This document shows positions 1-8,555 of a stretch of 64,000 nt of DNA, piece after piece; positions within the stretch are counted from its first letter, which is position 1, and each line of letters begins with the position of its first letter. A model generated the notes under the pieces. It did no database searches. It saw only the letters and a list, made by a program, of their open reading frames with translations, and was not told the origin of the DNA. Source of the DNA: Planctomycetota bacterium (GTDB lineage: Bacteria; Planctomycetota; PLA2); assembly GCA_021776735.1 (NCBI GenBank), contig JAJFFH010000028.1, positions 62,001-126,000 on the forward strand. Reading direction: 5' to 3'. Made by a program: the position numbers and the translations under genes.

Positions 1-90
1 ATGCTGCAGCTCCTCGAGCGCACGCTGCACCGTGTCGAAAAGCTGGAGCGTCGGATCGCCGAGCTGGAAGAGCGCCTGCGCCAAAAGTAG
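1..90 (+). CDS. C-terminal end of a gene cut by the left edge (coiled coil)
   Basis: The reading frame is open from the first base and ends in TAG. The 29 visible residues form a heptad pattern rich in Leu, Glu and Arg, typical of a C-terminal coiled coil. The ATG at base 1 is probably internal, because no ribosome site can be seen and the window starts there. The function cannot be inferred. Confidence 0.5.
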   Translation: MLQLLERTLHRVEKLERRIAELEERLRQK

Positions 91-125
91 CTGCCTGCCT
101 GAATAGCCACCGTCAATAACAAGCC

Positions 126-152
126 CCGGGGTGGGGAATCTCCCCGCCCCGG
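126..152 (+). terminator. GC-rich hairpin after the first gene
   Basis: A 12-bp stem (126-137 with 141-152, one G-T wobble) closes a 3-nt loop. It lies between the stop of the edge gene and the next operon. There is no clear T tract, so it is a weak or Rho-assisted terminator at best. Confidence 0.5.
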
Positions 153-197
153 CCGATCTACTCCTTAGCGCCGCGTCATGCTGACCTGAGGAGAACT

Positions 198-1364
198 GTG
201 TTGAGTCGGACCGCATGGGACCAACGGTTCCGGGAACGAATGATGCGGTCGGACATGTCAGCGGAGCTGTTTTTTCCCATCGGCAACTCCGATTGGAAGG
301 ACGGCCGCTGGATCGTCCGGCGCGGCGAACGAGGCGAGACCCGCACGGACATCACCGGTGTCCGGCTGCGTCCCGCCGATCCGCGGGGCGAGGATCTCGT
401 CCCCGAGGGACAGGTCCGCACCGACCTCGTGAATCTGGTTGCGACCCTGCGCAAGGCGCGCGGGATCGAGGGCGGAAGCGGCCTTGTCTTGTCGTCGCGC
501 ATGCTCAGGCGTAGGCAAACGGACGGCGATACTCTTCACCGCATCCGGTTCGGGCTGCAAGACACGGGATCCACCGGGGAGGACTCGGCCGTTGCCGCGC
601 GGGCGTGCCATCGCCGCATTCGCCGCGCCGTCAGCAGGTCGGGGCTGGTCGTGGAGCACCCGCGGCGCTTTGATTCCGAGACGGGCCTTGCCGGACTCGA
701 GACGTGGGCGGGGCAGGTGAGGTTGCGCCGCCGTCGCCGCTGGTGGCTCTGGCTCTTGCCGCTGCTGCTCCTGCTGATTCCGCTCTGGAAGCCGGATCTG
801 GTCCGACCGGAGCGCTTTTTTGGCGTTGCGATCGAGACCAGGAGCCTTGTCATCCTGCTCGACAAGTCGTCGAGCATGGGCACGCATTTTGGCGCCGTGC
901 AGGGCGAGGCGCGCCGCGTTCTGACGAGCATGGCCGGGGCGGATGCCGCACATTTTTGCAACGTGATCGCGTACGACCAACACGCGCATCCCGCCCTGCC
1001 CGGGTTGCGTGCGGTCGATGCGGACTGCGAGAAGCAGTTGGCCCAGTTCCTGTCCCGGCTTCGAGCTGGCGGCGGCACAAACCTGCGCGCCGGACTCGAG
1101 GAGGCCGCGCGCCAGGTCGCCCAGCACGGCCGGCCGACAACGCTCCTGATCCTGACCGATGCGCAGGACTCGTCGATCCAGCAGATGCTGGCGGACAAGG
1201 ACAGCCTGCTCGCGCGTTTTGCGGGCGTGGGCATCGTCGGCAACGCGCTGACGCCGCGCCTGTTCGGGAAGGACGGCGAGGCGCGCCCGGTCGATGGACA
1301 CGAAAAAAACCTGGCGGCGCTCGCCGAGGCGCTCCACGGAAGGTTCGGACCCAATGATTCCTAG
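198..1364 (+). CDS. Membrane-anchored von Willebrand factor A domain protein
   Basis: 388 aa. An N-terminal cytoplasmic region of about 175 residues is followed by an Arg-rich stretch and one membrane segment (about 180-196), then a vWA domain. The complete MIDAS metal site is visible: DxSxS at D222 (DKSSS), Thr294 in GGGTN and Asp321 in LTDA. The fold therefore probably binds a divalent metal and a protein partner. The GTG start at 198 is preceded by GAGGAG; a TTG at 201 is also possible. The stop overlaps the start of the downstream GTPase gene, so it is the first gene of a five-gene operon. A copy of the dispersed 12-mer lies inside the N-terminal region (519-530). It resembles BatA-type vWA proteins only in general layout. 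Confidence 0.85.
   Translation: MLSRTAWDQRFRERMMRSDMSAELFFPIGNSDWKDGRWIVRRGERGETRTDITGVRLRPADPRGEDLVPEGQVRTDLVNLVATLRKARGIEGGSGLVLSSRMLRRRQTDGDTLHRIRFGLQDTGSTGEDSAVAARACHRRIRRAVSRSGLVVEHPRRFDSETGLAGLETWAGQVRLRRRRRWWLWLLPLLLLLIPLWKPDLVRPERFFGVAIETRSLVILLDKSSSMGTHFGAVQGEARRVLTSMAGADAAHFCNVIAYDQHAHPALPGLRAVDADCEKQLAQFLSRLRAGGGTNLRAGLEEAARQVAQHGRPTTLLILTDAQDSSIQQMLADKDSLLARFAGVGIVGNALTPRLFGKDGEARPVDGHEKNLAALAEALHGRFGPNDS
519..530 (+). repeat. Dispersed motif ACGGACGGCGAT, copy 1
   Basis: Exact copy inside the vWA gene, read as Thr-Asp-Gly-Asp in a segment with no obvious conservation. Confidence 0.8.
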
Positions 1365-3414
1365 CGATCTCGTCAACACACTCAACGACATTCGCGCCGC
1401 CTACATGGAGGCGACCGGGAAACTGCCGGAGATCGCCAGCTTCCGGTCGCTGATGGGCACGTCGTCCACGCTGCCCGCCGCCGTGCGTGAAATCCTCGCC
1501 GTCATGGAGCACCGTCATCTGAAGCGGCCCTGCGACGGGCGCGTCACGGTTGCCGTGATCGGCTCGAGCGGCCACGGCAAGACGACGATTCTCGACGAGA
1601 TGTTTCCGGGGCTCTCCGAACGCGGTTGGCTCGTGACGGACGTGACGGACACGACCTCGCAGTCGCTGCGTATCGAGTACGCACCGGACGGATCGCCCGC
1701 GCTCGAGGAGGTCGAGGTGCGTTCGTGGGATGTCGAGCAGATCAAGGAACTGCTGCATCTTCCCGCGGTGGAAGAGCAAAACCGAAACGACAACATTCGC
1801 GTCAGCTACCTGGAAGACGCGGTCATCGTCGATGGAACCGAGGCGCGCTTTTCCGATGCCGACCTGGGTCAGTTCCGGTTTCCGCGCCGTCTGCGTCTGC
1901 AGCCGTTTTCCGAGCCGTTTTCCGTGCCCGCCGAGCGCTCTTCGGAGCGCGCGTTCATTCGCGCGCTCACTGTCAAGGAGCAGTCTTCCGCCCTGTCGGC
2001 GGGGCCCGTGCTCAAGCAGGGCGGAGAGACCTACGATGCGCTGCAGTTGCGCGCGGTCGTCAAGGATGTGCGGTTGCGCGATCGGTTCGAGAACATTCGC
2101 CGCTGGAGCGGCCGGCCCGACGAGGAGGTCGCGCGGCTGACGTTCGTCGATACGCCCGGGCTGGCCGTGCAGGGCAGCGCGAAGGACGAGGTGCTGCGCC
2201 ACTGCCTTGAAAAAAAGAGCAGTCAGATCGCGCTGCAACTCTGGAAAGACGACGAACTCGACTTCATCGTGCATCTCGTCTTGTGCGGCCGCCAGTCCGA
2301 CTTCGCCGAGCTCTGGAAAGCAATCGAGTGCGAGTGCGGGCCGGCGGAACTCGCCGACCTGCAAGACCGCATGATCGTCGCGGTCAACGGGATGAACATC
2401 TACTTCACCAACCGCGACCTCAAGAAGAAATACGAGGATCCGGAGACCGCGCGCCGCGAGGGCGACCATTTCGCGACGACGCTCCTCGACAACGTCCTGC
2501 AGAAAATGAGCCCGCGGGGTCGCGTGCGGCCCGCGCGCGTCTGTTTTCTCGATTCGGCGTCGATCGTCGAGACCCTGACGACCGGCCAGTACGCCGACGC
2601 GTACCAAAAGTACCGTCCGATCATGGAGCGCTGGCTGGAGCCCGGCGGCGTCGGCCATACGACACTCAAGGAGCTCGACCTTCTCGAGTCGTTCCGTGAC
2701 AACGTCGATCCGCTCTGCGACCCCGAGGACCGCGGGCAAGGCCATCTTGTCCGACAGCTTCAGCAGGTCGTCGAGGAGCAGGGGCCGGCGCTGCTGCTCA
2801 AGAAACACCTTTGCAAGACCGGACTTTTGCGGGGCCTCGAGGGACTTCAGGAAATCCTCTCCTCGTACTACGACGACGAGGGCCGCATGACGCGGGAGGC
2901 CACGCAGCAGGCACTTGGGGCTTGTCTCGCCTTTTTGGACCGCAACGATCTCGATGGCGTCGAGCGCTTCGCGCGCGACCATCTCGACTCTCGGATCGAG
3001 GAGATCGTGCCGCGGCGCGACCCGCCCGATGGCTGGGTCCAGGAGAGTTTCTTTGCTCTATGCGACCTCATCAAGGAGAACGTTCTGTTCCACGGCGAGG
3101 CCGCGCCCGACGTCCAGGGCTCGTTTGCCCGCTACTTCGACGGCCAGGCCCGGACGTGGGCCCAGGACTGGGGTTACGCCGACGCGCAGTTGGCGCCGCC
3201 CGACAAGGGATTCGCGAACTCGGCGGATCTCGTCACGCACTGCCTCCGGCTCCACGCCCGCGATGTCTTGTATCTGCTCCTGGTCGAGGAGCGCGTGGCC
3301 GGAGTGGAGCAGGGCGACGACGATCGCGAACAGGTCGATGAGGTCTTGAGAATCCTGGAGCATGCGAGGCGCCGCGCCGCCGCCGCGTGCGCCGAATACG
3401 GAGTGGGGGTCTGA
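1354..3414 (+). CDS. P-loop GTPase of the vWA/Hsp70-like operon
   Basis: 686 aa from the ATG at 1354, which overlaps the vWA stop and has GGAAGG ten bases upstream. A Walker A/G1 motif GSSGHGKT lies at about 70-77 and a G3-type DTPG at 266-269. Where a G4 NKxD is expected there is VNGMN, so guanine specificity is unproven. The remainder (about 290-686) is helical and charged, giving a dynamin-like or SrfC-like size. It sits between a vWA protein and an Hsp70/actin-like ATPase, so it probably supplies NTP-driven switching to a shared complex. From memory, the srfABC virulence-factor loci pair a P-loop protein with an Hsp70-like protein in a comparable way; homology has not been tested. Confidence 0.8.
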   Translation: MIPSDLVNTLNDIRAAYMEATGKLPEIASFRSLMGTSSTLPAAVREILAVMEHRHLKRPCDGRVTVAVIGSSGHGKTTILDEMFPGLSERGWLVTDVTDTTSQSLRIEYAPDGSPALEEVEVRSWDVEQIKELLHLPAVEEQNRNDNIRVSYLEDAVIVDGTEARFSDADLGQFRFPRRLRLQPFSEPFSVPAERSSERAFIRALTVKEQSSALSAGPVLKQGGETYDALQLRAVVKDVRLRDRFENIRRWSGRPDEEVARLTFVDTPGLAVQGSAKDEVLRHCLEKKSSQIALQLWKDDELDFIVHLVLCGRQSDFAELWKAIECECGPAELADLQDRMIVAVNGMNIYFTNRDLKKKYEDPETARREGDHFATTLLDNVLQKMSPRGRVRPARVCFLDSASIVETLTTGQYADAYQKYRPIMERWLEPGGVGHTTLKELDLLESFRDNVDPLCDPEDRGQGHLVRQLQQVVEEQGPALLLKKHLCKTGLLRGLEGLQEILSSYYDDEGRMTREATQQALGACLAFLDRNDLDGVERFARDHLDSRIEEIVPRRDPPDGWVQESFFALCDLIKENVLFHGEAAPDVQGSFARYFDGQARTWAQDWGYADAQLAPPDKGFANSADLVTHCLRLHARDVLYLLLVEERVAGVEQGDDDREQVDEVLRILEHARRRAAAACAEYGVGV

Positions 3415-3418
3415 TCCG

Positions 3419-5830
3419 ATGCGTGCCACCAAGCAGCCCGCGAAAGCCGGCGTTTACCAGTTCATCGTGCTGCCGAACACCGGCATCCAGATTTGCCGCG
3501 GGTTTCCCGTCACGCCGGACGCCCAGCGCTCGATCGACGAGCTCTTCAAGGCCGCGAATCGGGCGGCGCAGGAATTCGAGAGCCACGAAGTCGTGCGGCT
3601 CGTCCGCGAGCACGTCGCCTGCAACCGGGAGCTCGAGGCAAGCGGGTGGGTCGCGTGCGACACGAACGAGTTCGTATTCTGGCGCATGACCCGCGCGGGT
3701 GCCGAGGTCCATCTCGATCTTGTCGTGGACACACGCAACGGAGCCGGCGCGCAACTCGGCAACAAGATCCCGGTGCAGGTCGGCAACGGCCTGTTCCGCC
3801 GCCGCACGCGCCTCGCCGACATCTTTGTCGAACGCCACGAGAGCGCGCGCAACGAGATCGGCACGCTGATCATGGACTTCGGCAACAGCGGCAGCTCGTT
3901 TGTGTTTTCGCGCAACGGCGCCGGACCGCTGCAGGCGCATGTCGTGCAGCCCACCAACCCGTTCGATCCGCGCTACAACGAACGGTCGGAGACCGAGCGC
4001 AACATCCTCAAGTCCAACATGATCGTCCTGCGCGTCGGACCACGCACGGAAGAGGCGCCGTGGATCGTTCTCGGCAAGCGTTCGGAAGAGCTGATCCGCG
4101 ACCATCCGCTATCGACCTACCTGTACGCGCCCAAAAAATACGTACGCCACTGGCCGGACCACCTCCGTGCACCCGAACCGACGATGAAGTTCCGGGGCAT
4201 CCTCGGGCAGCGCGACGGATTGCACCCGATGCTTCATTTCGTGCGGCACACGCTCGACGAGATGATGCAGCACGTGCTGGCGTCGCTCGCCAACCCGCAC
4301 GGCACGTCGGACGAACCGGAGTTCTATCCGCAGGTGGCGCGCTTGATGTGCACCTATCCGCTGACGTGGCGTGAGTCGGACCGCCGGCTCTTTCAGGAGA
4401 TGATGGAGGACGTGGCGAGCCGGCTGCTCGTTCACGAAGACCACGTGCGCGAGCAGTTCAAGGTCGAACTGATCTGTTCCGAGCCGGTCGCCGTCGCCGC
4501 GTTCGTCCTGTGGGAGACGTTTTTCCACTTCGGCACCAAGAACCTCGCCTTGGCGGCGAGCACCCTCGGCAACACGAAGGGCACGAATGAACTGCGCATG
4601 CTGGTCGTTGATATCGGCGGCGGATCCACCGACATTGCCTGTGTGGACATCGGCTGGAACGTGCAGCAGTTCGACGACTCGGTCGACGTGACCTTCAAGC
4701 TGCTCGAGTCCATGCGGTTCAACCGGGCGGGTGACCGGCTCTCGCATCTTCTCGCCGCCGCGCTCCGCGAACATCTCGCGCTCAAGTACGGCCTTACCGA
4801 GTCGCTCGACTTCCGGATCGAGTCCCGCAACCCGGCGTTCACGCGCGGGTACAAGCGGCTCGCCGTGAGCCGGATCGCGGAGCTGGCAGAGCACGCGAAG
4901 GCGGCGCTTTCCAGCAGCGACGGGACCTGGACGCTCGAGCCTGCGGACGAATTGGACCTGCTCCACTGCTTCGAGCCCCTGCTCGACGACACCGGGAACG
5001 CCGGGACTCCCGGCAACCTGGAGGATCGCGTCCGACGCGGGCCGCGTTTCTCGCTGGACCGTGCGACGTTCCAGGAGTGGGTCGAACATGACCGCCAGTC
5101 GCTCGAGACCAACGGCGAACCGGGCTTCATGGACATCTTCTTCTATCTTGAAGAGCTGCGCCAAAGCCTGCGCGAGAAAAACCGCGACCCGCACCTTGTC
5201 GTCTTGTCCGGTCGCTCGACACGACTGCCGTTTATCCGCACCATGGCCGCGCGCCGGCTGGGGCTGCCGCCGCATCGCGTTCGCACGCTCGCCGACATCC
5301 TGCCCGACTCGCTGAAACTCCAGGGCCACGAGAACATGGACAAGCTCGCCGTGGTCTGCGGGGCGCAACGGTTCCGCTTCGGCGATCACATCCGGTTTTC
5401 CGCGCTCGCGGACGCGCCGATTTTCAATCGCTACATCGGCACCGTGCGCGAGACGCCGACCGGTCTCAAGCTCAACCGCGTGCTGATCCGTCCTGGCGAC
5501 TCGTGCCCGCGCACGATCGACGTCGAGGTGCCGCCCGCGCGCGACATCCGCATCGGCCACGCGTTCCGCGAGGACGGGACCGCGCAGGTCGTGGCGAACC
5601 TGTCGAACCATTCGCACACGAAGGCGCACAAGGTGTCGCTTGATGTCCTGGACGACTACTCGATCCAGATGCCGTCCCACGAAGACGTCGTGTGTTCGGA
5701 GTGGGTGCCGGGCGGCAACGACATCGTGGTCGATAACTTCCACGACACCGGCCGGATCGACGGCGAGCCCGATGGCTTCCTGCGCCGGATCGTCCTGAAG
5801 AACCGTGAGGCCTGGCATCGCGATGCGTAG
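3419..5830 (+). CDS. Hsp70/actin-like ATPase
   Basis: 803 aa. The start chosen is the ATG at 3419, four bases after the GTPase stop. The actin/Hsp70 signature motifs are all visible: phosphate-1 DFGNSGSS at 153-160, phosphate-2 DIGGGSTD at 398-405 and an adenosine-type SGRSTR near 597-602. The N-terminal 150 residues precede the ATPase fold and the last 150 residues look beta-rich, in the place of an Hsp70 substrate domain. The length exceeds DnaK (about 640) and approaches SrfB-type proteins. The gene overlaps the next one by eight bases. The likely role is a chaperone-like or assembly motor; its exchange factor may be the GrpE-like product two genes downstream. Confidence 0.8.
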   Translation: MRATKQPAKAGVYQFIVLPNTGIQICRGFPVTPDAQRSIDELFKAANRAAQEFESHEVVRLVREHVACNRELEASGWVACDTNEFVFWRMTRAGAEVHLDLVVDTRNGAGAQLGNKIPVQVGNGLFRRRTRLADIFVERHESARNEIGTLIMDFGNSGSSFVFSRNGAGPLQAHVVQPTNPFDPRYNERSETERNILKSNMIVLRVGPRTEEAPWIVLGKRSEELIRDHPLSTYLYAPKKYVRHWPDHLRAPEPTMKFRGILGQRDGLHPMLHFVRHTLDEMMQHVLASLANPHGTSDEPEFYPQVARLMCTYPLTWRESDRRLFQEMMEDVASRLLVHEDHVREQFKVELICSEPVAVAAFVLWETFFHFGTKNLALAASTLGNTKGTNELRMLVVDIGGGSTDIACVDIGWNVQQFDDSVDVTFKLLESMRFNRAGDRLSHLLAAALREHLALKYGLTESLDFRIESRNPAFTRGYKRLAVSRIAELAEHAKAALSSSDGTWTLEPADELDLLHCFEPLLDDTGNAGTPGNLEDRVRRGPRFSLDRATFQEWVEHDRQSLETNGEPGFMDIFFYLEELRQSLREKNRDPHLVVLSGRSTRLPFIRTMAARRLGLPPHRVRTLADILPDSLKLQGHENMDKLAVVCGAQRFRFGDHIRFSALADAPIFNRYIGTVRETPTGLKLNRVLIRPGDSCPRTIDVEVPPARDIRIGHAFREDGTAQVVANLSNHSHTKAHKVSLDVLDDYSIQMPSHEDVVCSEWVPGGNDIVVDNFHDTGRIDGEPDGFLRRIVLKNREAWHRDA

Positions 5831-6053
5831 CCTGACCAACCGCCAACTCCTGCTGGGGGTCGTCGTGCTCGCGGGGGCGGCGACCCTGTTCGGGCTTGTC
5901 GATGTGGTCCAGGGCGCGACGGCGCGCGGTCGCGAGGCAAAGCTGCGCGTGCGCGTGCAGGAACTCGAGCGCGATCTCGGCACGCTGCGGGCACGCATCG
6001 ATGCTCGGGAAGCGGAGCCGGGCCTGCTGGACCGGGTCCTGGGCCGGCCGTGA
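5823..6053 (+). CDS. Small membrane coiled-coil protein
   Basis: 76 aa from the ATG at 5823, which overlaps the stop of the Hsp70-like gene. One N-terminal membrane segment (about 8-27) is followed by a heptad-rich helix (about 35-65), so it is probably a bitopic oligomerising subunit. Its stop overlaps the GTG of the next gene (GTGA), which implies translational coupling. No family is recognised. Confidence 0.7.
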   Translation: MRSLTNRQLLLGVVVLAGAATLFGLVDVVQGATARGREAKLRVRVQELERDLGTLRARIDAREAEPGLLDRVLGRP

Positions 6054-6565
6054 GCTCGCTGGCACTGCTCTTCGCCGCGGGCCTGTTCGCCGGCGCGCTC
6101 CTGCTCTGGGATCGGTGGCGCGCCGAAGACATCGCCGTCCCGACGCTGCCTCAAGAGGCCCGCGACGCGGACCGCGTCTGGGCCGCCGACGCCCAAGGTG
6201 TCCGCGCGCTGCCGGTCCCGCACCGCGAAGTCCACGACCCGTACCGCACGATCGGCGAACTTCTCGCTGCGCTCGAAGGCCAACAGCTCGCAGAACCCGA
6301 GCGGCGCCTCAAGGCGCTCTACCAACTCGAGGGCGCGCTCGGTGTGGCTCCCACGGAACTCCACGCGGCGCAGGACGCCCTCGTCGGCCGCCGCGTGATG
6401 GACCAGACCATCGCCCGCATCGGCGTCATCGAGCCCGGCGCGCTCGTCGATCGCCGCACGATGCGTCCGCTCGGCCCCGGCAGCCGCGTGCGGCAACCCC
6501 TCGGCGCCATCGGCTACTCCGAGGACGGAAGGGTACTTCTGAAGGCGAAGGTCGTCACCGGTTGA
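6050..6565 (+). CDS. Membrane protein with GrpE-like C-terminal segment
   Basis: 171 aa, GTG start at 6050 overlapping the preceding stop. One N-terminal membrane helix (about 4-19) is followed by a charged, helical middle. The last about 45 residues contain GSRVRQPLGAIGYSEDGRV and then LLKAKV. This resembles the C-terminal beta wing of GrpE, where a GY...RVLRPAxV pattern is typical. Because an Hsp70-like ATPase lies two genes upstream, a nucleotide-exchange role is an attractive inference, but the similarity is short. The gene ends 11 bp inside the convergent sigma-factor gene. Confidence 0.65.
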   Translation: MSSLALLFAAGLFAGALLLWDRWRAEDIAVPTLPQEARDADRVWAADAQGVRALPVPHREVHDPYRTIGELLAALEGQQLAEPERRLKALYQLEGALGVAPTELHAAQDALVGRRVMDQTIARIGVIEPGALVDRRTMRPLGPGSRVRQPLGAIGYSEDGRVLLKAKVVTG

Positions 6566-8204
6566 CCGCGACCGGAACGATGACGTACCCGATCGCATCG
6601 AGGCGCGCGCGTTGGGCGTCGGTTAGCGCCAGTCCCGCGGTGAGAGCAGCGCTCAGGGAAAGCTGACGGACGGCGAGATCCTTGAGGTGTTTCGTCGGCA
6701 TGAGTCGCACGCCGTGTTTTGGGTCGGGGCCCGGCCGGGGCAACGCCGCGGCCCACGCGGCAACGAGAGGCCGGGCGCGCGCGGTCTGATCCGTATCGAG
6801 TTCGAGAACTCCGACAAGGTGCGCGAGGACCGCGCGGGCCGGTCCGGTTGCCGCGTCGTACGGGAGGGCGCGTGCGCGCGCACCCCACACCAGGCCCGGC
6901 CCGAACAGGTCTGTAATGCCCTGGCCGCGATACGTCTGCGGCCTCAGGATGTTGCGCTGCTTCGCCGTGAGATGTCGCTCGAGCCGCGCCAGGAAACGGG
7001 TGCGGTTTTGGAGCGAGGCGTGCACGCGAGCCAGGATCGGTCCGTCCGCGGCGAGTGGTTGTGGGTTCCAGTCGCGCAAGAGCGTACGGACGGCGATGCC
7101 TTGCGCCGGCGAGAGTGGGGCGCCCGCGCGCCGTAGCACCGCGCCGGCGAGGTTGGCGACGACGAGCGGATGCAGCAGCACCTCGTTCGGTGTCTCGCCC
7201 GGAATGCCTCGATGAGAAAGCGTAAGGGCCGCCTTGACCAACTCGCCGTTCCAGCGCTGGGCGAGCCCGGCTGTTTCGGGCACCGGGAACGTGCCATCCC
7301 CGGCACCGACGAGATCGGCGAGGAGCGGCCGCAGGATCAGGATTGCACGAGCGGCGAGATCCCAGTCGATGGCGCGCAACGCATCCTCGTGCGGCGCGAA
7401 CAGAAACGTCGGACGGCGCGGATCTTGTTGCGCAATTCTGGAACCCTCCTCCCTGGTGCGCGGTACGAGGGCGGCGAGCCTTCGGGCGATTTCCCTGCTG
7501 CGGGCGCGCGCGTCTTCGAGTTCACCCGTCACGCCTGCATGCGGTGCGGTCGCGAGTTCGGTGCTTGCCGGTGCATCGGGCGCGGTCGCGAGCGAATAGC
7601 CGGCGCCAAACGCGGTCAGCGCGATGGCGAGCGTGGCCGCCACGGGCAGAGCCGAACCGGTCGTGGAGCCTGCAAGTGCGAGCAGGCCGAAGCGCCACGT
7701 ACGGGGATCTTCGCGATAGGCATCGTCAAGCGCGAGCCGGAGTTTTTGCAGGGCGCGGCGGAGCCGCGTGTCGACGGTCTTGACCGGCACGTCCATGACG
7801 CGCGCGATCTCGCGCGGCGGCCGATCGTCGAAGAATCGATGGACGATCGTCGTCCGATAGGGCTCGGGGAGCTGATCGACCGCGTTCACCACGCGCCGTT
7901 GCACCTCGATGCGTTCCGCGACGGATGCGGTCGAGGCGAGAGACTCGGGGAGGGCGGCGGCGCGCTCCCGTTGCCGCCGCCGACTCTCGCTACGCCGCGT
8001 CTTGTAGGCGAGGTTGCGGGTCACCCCGGCCAGGAACGCGCGCAGGCGCGAGGGGTGGCGGGGCGGTTGGACCAGCGCGACCGCGAGGGTGTCTTGCACC
8101 ACGTCGTCGGCCTCGGCATCGTCGAATAGAAGGCTGCGGGCCAATCCGCGCAAGAACCCGACGTGTTCAAAGAGCGCTTCGGGATTGATTCGCGGCGGCA
8201 GCAT
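6555..8204 (-). CDS. ECF sigma factor with membrane anchor and C-terminal extension
   Basis: 549 aa from the ATG at 8204. Region 2 (about 12-72, with DDAEADDVVQDT) and region 4 (about 103-158, with a helix-turn-helix ending in VDTRLRRALQKLR) form a complete ECF sigma factor. A membrane segment follows (about 186-206) and then a 340-residue extension. Such fusions, common in planctomycetes, probably sense the envelope directly instead of through a separate anti-sigma factor. The extension is homologous to most of the protein encoded at 8556-9731: both share AIDW, QRWNG.LV and HP..V.NL landmarks. The extension carries one motif copy at 7086. No strong ribosome site precedes this start; an ATG at 8384 is in frame but adds unlikely sequence. 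Confidence 0.85.
   Translation of the reverse strand: MLPPRINPEALFEHVGFLRGLARSLLFDDAEADDVVQDTLAVALVQPPRHPSRLRAFLAGVTRNLAYKTRRSESRRRQRERAAALPESLASTASVAERIEVQRRVVNAVDQLPEPYRTTIVHRFFDDRPPREIARVMDVPVKTVDTRLRRALQKLRLALDDAYREDPRTWRFGLLALAGSTTGSALPVAATLAIALTAFGAGYSLATAPDAPASTELATAPHAGVTGELEDARARSREIARRLAALVPRTREEGSRIAQQDPRRPTFLFAPHEDALRAIDWDLAARAILILRPLLADLVGAGDGTFPVPETAGLAQRWNGELVKAALTLSHRGIPGETPNEVLLHPLVVANLAGAVLRRAGAPLSPAQGIAVRTLLRDWNPQPLAADGPILARVHASLQNRTRFLARLERHLTAKQRNILRPQTYRGQGITDLFGPGLVWGARARALPYDAATGPARAVLAHLVGVLELDTDQTARARPLVAAWAAALPRPGPDPKHGVRLMPTKHLKDLAVRQLSLSAALTAGLALTDAQRARLDAIGYVIVPVAVNR
7086..7098 (+). repeat. Dispersed motif ACGGACGGCGATG, copy 2
   Basis: Exact 13-mer inside the sigma-factor extension, read there as Ile-Ala-Val-Arg. 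A near copy (ACGGACGGCGAG) lies at 6666-6677 in the same gene. Confidence 0.8.
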
Positions 8205-8404
8205 GTCTTGTCGTACCCGCGGGCGTGCGATTCCCTTCAGCGCGACTCCGATATCGCGGCGGGGGAACCCTTCGCTGCACGCGGGTTTCGGAAAGCAATG
8301 TAGAGTTTTTGCGACATGACATCGGAATTCCGTCTCACGGTCCGAAAACAAGGGTACCCGTCGGGCGTTGTTCCCGCCTAGCATGAACGCCAGGAGTCGG
8401 GTCC

Positions 8405-8542
8405 ATGGTCAAACTAGTCGCACTATCGCTGGCGGTTCTCTTTGTCGTCGCCATCCTGGCGCTGTTCATCGTCCTGCCGATTCGGCAGGGCATAGTGGAA
8501 CGTCGTCATACGGGCGGGCGATACGGACCACCGCGCCGCTGA
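8405..8542 (+). CDS. 45-residue single-pass membrane protein
   Basis: ATG at 8405 preceded by AGGAG at 8392-8396, an ideal spacing. The product begins MVKLVALSLAVLFVVAILAL, a clear membrane helix, followed by a short basic tail ending RRYGPPRR-like. It is divergent from the sigma-factor gene with about 200 bp between the starts. A membrane-regulator role is possible from position only. Confidence 0.5.
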   Translation: MVKLVALSLAVLFVVAILALFIVLPIRQGIVERRHTGGRYGPPRR

Positions 8543-8555
8543 CGTCGAGCAACGC

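Noticed and set aside
6128-6142. CATCGCCGTCCCG as another motif copy
   Set aside because: It differs at two positions of the 13-mer; near copies at 22304, 39849 and 61187 were likewise not counted.
4109-6598. 829-residue minus-strand frame opposite the Hsp70-like gene
   Set aside because: It is antisense to a gene with clear ATPase motifs, is low in complexity and has no recognisable domain; long antisense frames are expected at this GC content.
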